Shown in pieces: positions 60,363 to 64,000 of a stretch of 64,000 nt of DNA (the first letter of the stretch is position 1; each line of letters starts with the position of its first letter). This DNA is from Salegentibacter sp. Hel_I_6 (GTDB lineage: Bacteria > Bacteroidota > Bacteroidia > Flavobacteriales > Flavobacteriaceae), in NCBI RefSeq assembly GCF_000745315.1, contig NZ_JQNQ01000001.1, forward strand, positions 2,232,001-2,296,000. Direction: 5' to 3'. The notes below the pieces were generated by a model, which had not been told where the DNA came from, searched no databases, and saw only the letters and a list, made by a program, of their open reading frames with translations. The translations under genes and the position numbers were made by a program.

Positions 60363-63300
60363 TTAAGCAGTATAAAGACTTTCGTTTAATTCTTCTAATA
60401 TTTGATCCAAATTGTTTTCAAATATTTTATCGAGACGTTTGTAACCACCGTCTCTTTTAAATGGATCCTTATCCAGATCCTGTTTTGTTAAAACCGTTTC
60501 CTTTAAAAGTTGGGCTTCAAAACGTTCTATCCATTTTAGCTGGATTTTATTCCAGTTCTTTATCATTTTTATTTTTTCGACTGCATTTTTTATTCGTTGT
60601 TCGTGGCTTACAAGGTCTGTGTCTAAAGCCATTGTTCTAATAAAGGAAATTATATCTGCAGCAATATCTTCATTCTTAGTGGACTTCCAGGCAGTGCTCA
60701 AGGTGCGTGCATTATATCCTTCCTGGTCTAATGCAATTTTCAATTCCTTTAAGGATTTGCGGTCCAGATCAGCCGGTTTCGTACAAATAATTTCCAGTGC
60801 AGAAAGTTTATTACGGTTATCCTTAATAAAGCTTCTGAAATCCTCAATATAGTCTTCAGGCTTTTTTGCTTTTCCATAACCTCTTTCAATTCCAAGAACT
60901 TCGTCCTTGTGGTCAGAAACTAACTGAAATTTCGGTTGAAAGATCTTAGAATCCAGAAAATTCCATAATCCTGAATATTCAGTCACTACTCTTTGTACCT
61001 GTTCACCCTCAACTTGTTTTAGAGCTTCAATTAATTCCTCCGGGGAATCTCCTTTTGATAGATACATAAACTCTTCAAGACTATGATCGCGTAACTTATT
61101 CTTTTTTCGCTGTAGTTTGGCAATGATTTGTTGCAATTGTTTTTCGGCTCGATCTGGAGTTTCGATATAATCCAGCTCCTCCACCAGCTTTTTAAAAGAT
61201 ATCTGCGGATTGGAAACCGTTTTCATTTGGGTATAACCCTCAAGGGCTTCATAAACCCTTACTGCATCGTAAATTCTAAAAAATTGTTTATCAATGTCCG
61301 GCGCTAAACGCGTGGCCCGGCCAAGCATTTGTTCAAATAAAATACGTGAGCGAACTCGTCTAATAAATACTAGATTGGTAATGTTGGGCACATCTATACC
61401 CGTGGTAAGCAGATCTACAGTTACACCTATAGTAGGAAATTTTTCGTTTTTAAATCGTTTGGTTAAATCTTCCGGATCGTATGTGTTTCCGGTTATTTTT
61501 GCAATTGCATCTATTGGTACATCAACGCCAATAGCAGCAAATTCTTCATAAAGTAATCGCACAATAAGATCGGCGTGGCTATCTCTAACGGCAAAAATTA
61601 AAGTTTTTTCATCACCTTCAGGATCCAGTTCCTGCACCAGGCTTCTTGCAATCTCCCGATTAAAAGATTCTGTAATTACCAGTTTATTGAACTGTTCAAT
61701 TTCAATATGAAGCTCGTCCTCCAGTTCTGCCAGTTCTTCTATTTTATTAGATTCAGGGTTGTATGCTTTTGGTTTATCACCTTTTTTCCAAAGAATTCCT
61801 TCTTCACTCAATTTTGTCTTAATAAGGTATGGAGGTTCGTGGTCAACAAGAAATCCATCTATAACTGCTTCCCTGTAAGAATAACTATAAACCGGATCTC
61901 CAAAAATTTGTTTGGTGTGAAGGGCAGGGGTAGCAGTTAGACCTATAATATAAGCATTGAAATACTCAATCACTCTTTTATATTGCCCTACATAATCTTG
62001 TTCATCTTTAAAATGAAGATCGTCCTCATCAATTTCTTTATCCAGGTTGTATCCTCTGTGTGCTTCATCAATAATAATACAGTCATAAGTGTCAATAGGC
62101 AAAGGATCATTTTCATTATAGAAAAGTCTTTTTACCATACTTTGGACTGTGGCAAAATGAAGGCGGGTAACATCGTCGGGTATATTCGTTTTGAGATCTT
62201 CGATCTGGTACACATTCGCAAAGGTGTTCAGGTTTTCTATTTTGTTATCCTTAAACCCACTTATTGCCTGATTAGCGAGTAATCTTCTGTCAGTTAAAAA
62301 TAATATTCTTTTAAATCGATTAGATTTAATAAATCTATAGGCTAGCCCTAAAACAGTTCTGGTTTTTCCGGTCCCTGTAGCCATTACCAGCAACGCTCTT
62401 TTCTCTTCCGGTTGTTTTACAATTTTCTTCTCAATTGCCTTAATTGCATCAATTTGATAATCTCGCAGACTTAGCCCAGTTTTACTTTGCAAATAATCAT
62501 ACTCACTCTCCTGAAGCTTTCTGTTTGCATTCTCAACATCTCGATTAAAAAAATCTACCAAACCTTTAGGAGAGAACCACCCACGAAGAGCCTCTGCATG
62601 ATTCCTGTTATTTCTTACGTCCAGAAACCAAATTCCACTTTTTGTTTTTAGTTGTTCTAAAAATGAGCGGCCATTAGTAGAAAAAAGAAATGGAACATTT
62701 AAGTTATCCCAAGTGCCCAATAACTGTATCTCCGGATGCTCTTCAATACATCCAGCATATATTTTAGATTGGTGAAGATCTGTTGATATATCGGAAGCAT
62801 ACTTCTTCGCTTCAACAATTCCATACAATTTAGTTCCAACAAAAAGGGCATAATCTGCCCACTTTCCGGCACAAGGCCATTCTGCAATTGCTATATTCCT
62901 TCCTTTTTGAGGAAGGGTTTTGTTTTTCTTATGGTTTAATTCTTCGGTGTTACATTCCCAGCCGGCTTCACGAAGCTTTTCATCTATAATTTCCCTGGTT
63001 TCTGCTTCTGATTTCTGAAGATTATTTGCAACACGCTCCGATCGTTCTTTTCGCTCTTCAACCACTTCTGGCGAAGCATTTAAAGATGCTATCTTATTTT
63101 GATAATCTTTTACTTTTTCGGATAAGAGGTTAAGTTCCTCTTCCAGTTTTTCAACCGATTTCTGCTCTTCCTGAACGGGTAAAGCATATTCTTCTGGCTC
63201 TAGATAATCGTTTTCATAAGTTTCATAAAACCACCTGGAAAGTTGGAAACATTTTTTCAGAACAAAGAGCGCTTCCTTATTTGAACTATTACCATGGTGC

Positions 63301-63575
63301 GTTGCCCTATTCCCTGATTTCCGAATAATATGGAACAAGTCTTTTATAATCTCTGGAATAATATTCCTATAAAAAAGTTGATTTATTCTGTCTACCTGTG
63401 TTCCTTCAAATCCATCCAATCCTTCGAATTCCCAAATAATAGCAGCCATTTTTTCGGAAAATAGCCTGGATTTTGCTAATGAAGAACTGGGGTCAATATG
63501 AATAAGTTTCTCTGATAATATACTTACCTTGAATAGTTCCGGGTATGAGTTTTGAAGAAAAGAAAATTTTGACAT
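60363..63575 (-). CDS. hsdR: Type I restriction enzyme HsdR
   Basis: A 1070-residue motor and nuclease. A DUF4145-like N-terminal domain (about 40-125) and coiled coil (about 150-200) precede the nuclease domain with LYGIVEAKKYASD (E-x-K, about residue 253). The SF2 helicase has Walker A MATGTGKTRTVLGL (about 400), DEAH box CIIIDEAHRGY (about 504), GLTATPALHTK and motif VI FEQMLGRATR. All motor motifs are intact. The length is typical of the EcoKI-type family. It lies 12 bp after a small PD-(D/E)xK gene. Confidence 0.96.
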   Translation of the reverse strand: MSKFSFLQNSYPELFKVSILSEKLIHIDPSSSLAKSRLFSEKMAAIIWEFEGLDGFEGTQVDRINQLFYRNIIPEIIKDLFHIIRKSGNRATHHGNSSNKEALFVLKKCFQLSRWFYETYENDYLEPEEYALPVQEEQKSVEKLEEELNLLSEKVKDYQNKIASLNASPEVVEERKERSERVANNLQKSEAETREIIDEKLREAGWECNTEELNHKKNKTLPQKGRNIAIAEWPCAGKWADYALFVGTKLYGIVEAKKYASDISTDLHQSKIYAGCIEEHPEIQLLGTWDNLNVPFLFSTNGRSFLEQLKTKSGIWFLDVRNNRNHAEALRGWFSPKGLVDFFNRDVENANRKLQESEYDYLQSKTGLSLRDYQIDAIKAIEKKIVKQPEEKRALLVMATGTGKTRTVLGLAYRFIKSNRFKRILFLTDRRLLANQAISGFKDNKIENLNTFANVYQIEDLKTNIPDDVTRLHFATVQSMVKRLFYNENDPLPIDTYDCIIIDEAHRGYNLDKEIDEDDLHFKDEQDYVGQYKRVIEYFNAYIIGLTATPALHTKQIFGDPVYSYSYREAVIDGFLVDHEPPYLIKTKLSEEGILWKKGDKPKAYNPESNKIEELAELEDELHIEIEQFNKLVITESFNREIARSLVQELDPEGDEKTLIFAVRDSHADLIVRLLYEEFAAIGVDVPIDAIAKITGNTYDPEDLTKRFKNEKFPTIGVTVDLLTTGIDVPNITNLVFIRRVRSRILFEQMLGRATRLAPDIDKQFFRIYDAVRVYEALEGYTQMKTVSNPQISFKKLVEELDYIETPDRAEKQLQQIIAKLQRKKNKLRDHSLEEFMYLSKGDSPEELIEALKQVEGEQVQRVVTEYSGLWNFLDSKIFQPKFQLVSDHKDEVLGIERGYGKAKKPEDYIEDFRSFIKDNRNKLSALEIICTKPADLDRKSLKELKIALDQEGYNARTLSTAWKSTKNEDIAADIISFIRTMALDTDLVSHEQRIKNAVEKIKMIKNWNKIQLKWIERFEAQLLKETVLTKQDLDKDPFKRDGGYKRLDKIFENNLDQILEELNESLYTA

Positions 63576-63587
63576 TAGTTTACTTAT

Positions 63588-64000
63588 TTAGACACCTTGA
63601 AAAAATTGAACGGCGAATTTGCAAAAATCAATTATGACCTCTTTATCAAGGCCGAACTCTTCTCTTCTTCCAAGCCAGTTTTTTGATTTTGGTGTTATCT
63701 CTTTTCCTTCATTTAATTCATCAACAGTTATACATTTTATATGAGATTTGGACACTAGTATAATGTAAGCATTTTGATAAGGATAATCTTTTGGTAGATC
63801 TTTCTTTTTGAACTCACCGCTTGCCCTAAATTTGACTTCAATAAAATAAACTTTATTGTCCTTGGGGTTTTGAATTACAAAATCTGGCATTCTTCTTATA
63901 TCCTGAGCAACATCTGATCTTACATTTTTTAAGAGATCCATAATTCCGGGAATAGTATTTTCCATTCCATAACGAAATACATTATAGCCTAAACTGAGAA
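63588..64000 (-). CDS. PD-(D/E)xK nuclease-like protein (5' truncated by window edge)
   Basis: The open frame has no stop before the window edge. Codons upstream of the first visible ATG (63965) read LSLGYNVFRYG, so the true start lies outside. RRMPDFVIQNPKDNKVYFIEVKFR gives a PD...E-x-K nuclease core, followed by DYPYQNAYIILVSKSHIKC. It is a small restriction-endonuclease-like fold, 12 bp before hsdR in the same direction, so it is the first visible gene of the run. Its function is unknown; a Holliday-junction-resolvase or Vsr-like role cannot be decided. Confidence 0.8.
   Translation of the reverse strand, partial: LSLGYNVFRYGMENTIPGIMDLLKNVRSDVAQDIRRMPDFVIQNPKDNKVYFIEVKFRASGEFKKKDLPKDYPYQNAYIILVSKSHIKCITVDELNEGKEITPKSKNWLGRREEFGLDKEVIIDFCKFAVQFFQGV

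Noticed and set aside
52537..64000. BREX, DISARM or retron system
   Set aside because: No PglX, BrxC, PglZ, DrmA/B or reverse transcriptase is present. HsdR, HsdM and HsdS are clear, and the ATPase-HNH pair has no retron RT.
46282..64000. CRISPR array or cas genes near the defence region
   Set aside because: No regularly spaced direct repeats and no Cas-type motifs were seen.

Overview
The window reads as chromosomal DNA of a marine or soil-type Flavobacteriaceae (Bacteroidota; Gramella, Salegentibacter or Zunongwangia-like). The evidence is low GC by eye, TAnnTTTG promoter boxes, SusC/SusD transport, flavobacterial-type RseP and FeoAB, and signal peptides ending in -AQ or in short SxC lipoboxes. 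The genus is an inference; no rRNA is present.

Layout. (1) 1-17.1 kb is core genome: a partial CopD-like membrane protein, NtrY-type histidine kinase, enoyl-CoA hydratase, radical SAM protein, Fpg/Nei glycosylase, HD hydrolase, PlsC-like acyltransferase, bacilliredoxin and a TerB-DnaJ protein. A metal block follows: a ZnuD-like TonB receptor diverges from a DtxR/MntR regulator-ZIP transporter operon, and then come feoA-feoB and a 49-aa Cys-rich Feo partner too small for usual gene calling. A perfect palindrome overlaps the receptor promoter. An SCO protein and RseP close this block. (2) 17.2-19.0 kb holds tRNA-Asn with a textbook promoter and terminator, an orphan lipoprotein and an almost empty stretch. 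(3) 19.0-46.3 kb is one large polysaccharide utilisation locus, best read as acting on acetylated galactoglucomannan. It contains a clan-A hydrolase, GH9, GH27, GH5, two GH26, SusC/SusD, two surface glycan-binding lipoproteins (one a FAS1 fusion), an AraC regulator, a symporter, a GH130 phosphorylase, two AGE-type 2-epimerases and two acetylesterases. Polymer is cut at the surface, imported by SusCD, debranched and deacetylated in the periplasm, and mannobiose is then imported, epimerised to mannosyl-glucose and phosphorolysed. (4) 46.5-51.3 kb is a mobilisation/replication module (HTH protein, SF3-like helicase, Toprim primase, oriT-like hairpin, MobC, MOB relaxase, small membrane protein) with no integrase in view. 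(5) 51.3 kb to the end is a defence region: a DUF433/DUF5615 toxin-antitoxin pair, then a tightly packed nine-gene minus-strand run. In transcription order this run is a PD-(D/E)xK protein (cut by the window edge), hsdR, hsdM, hsdS, a GIY-YIG protein, an AAA ATPase, an HNH nuclease, an 88-aa protein and a PD-(D/E)xK/DUF5655 protein.

The best candidate for something not well described is region 5: a type I restriction-modification operon that runs without a break into a Septu-like ATPase-HNH pair, with a GIY-YIG protein at the junction and a small unknown protein plus a second nuclease at the tail. The FAS1/tandem-module surface protein and the exported lipoprotein epimerase are the most unusual parts of the mannan locus. 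All family assignments come from motifs read by eye; no database search was run.
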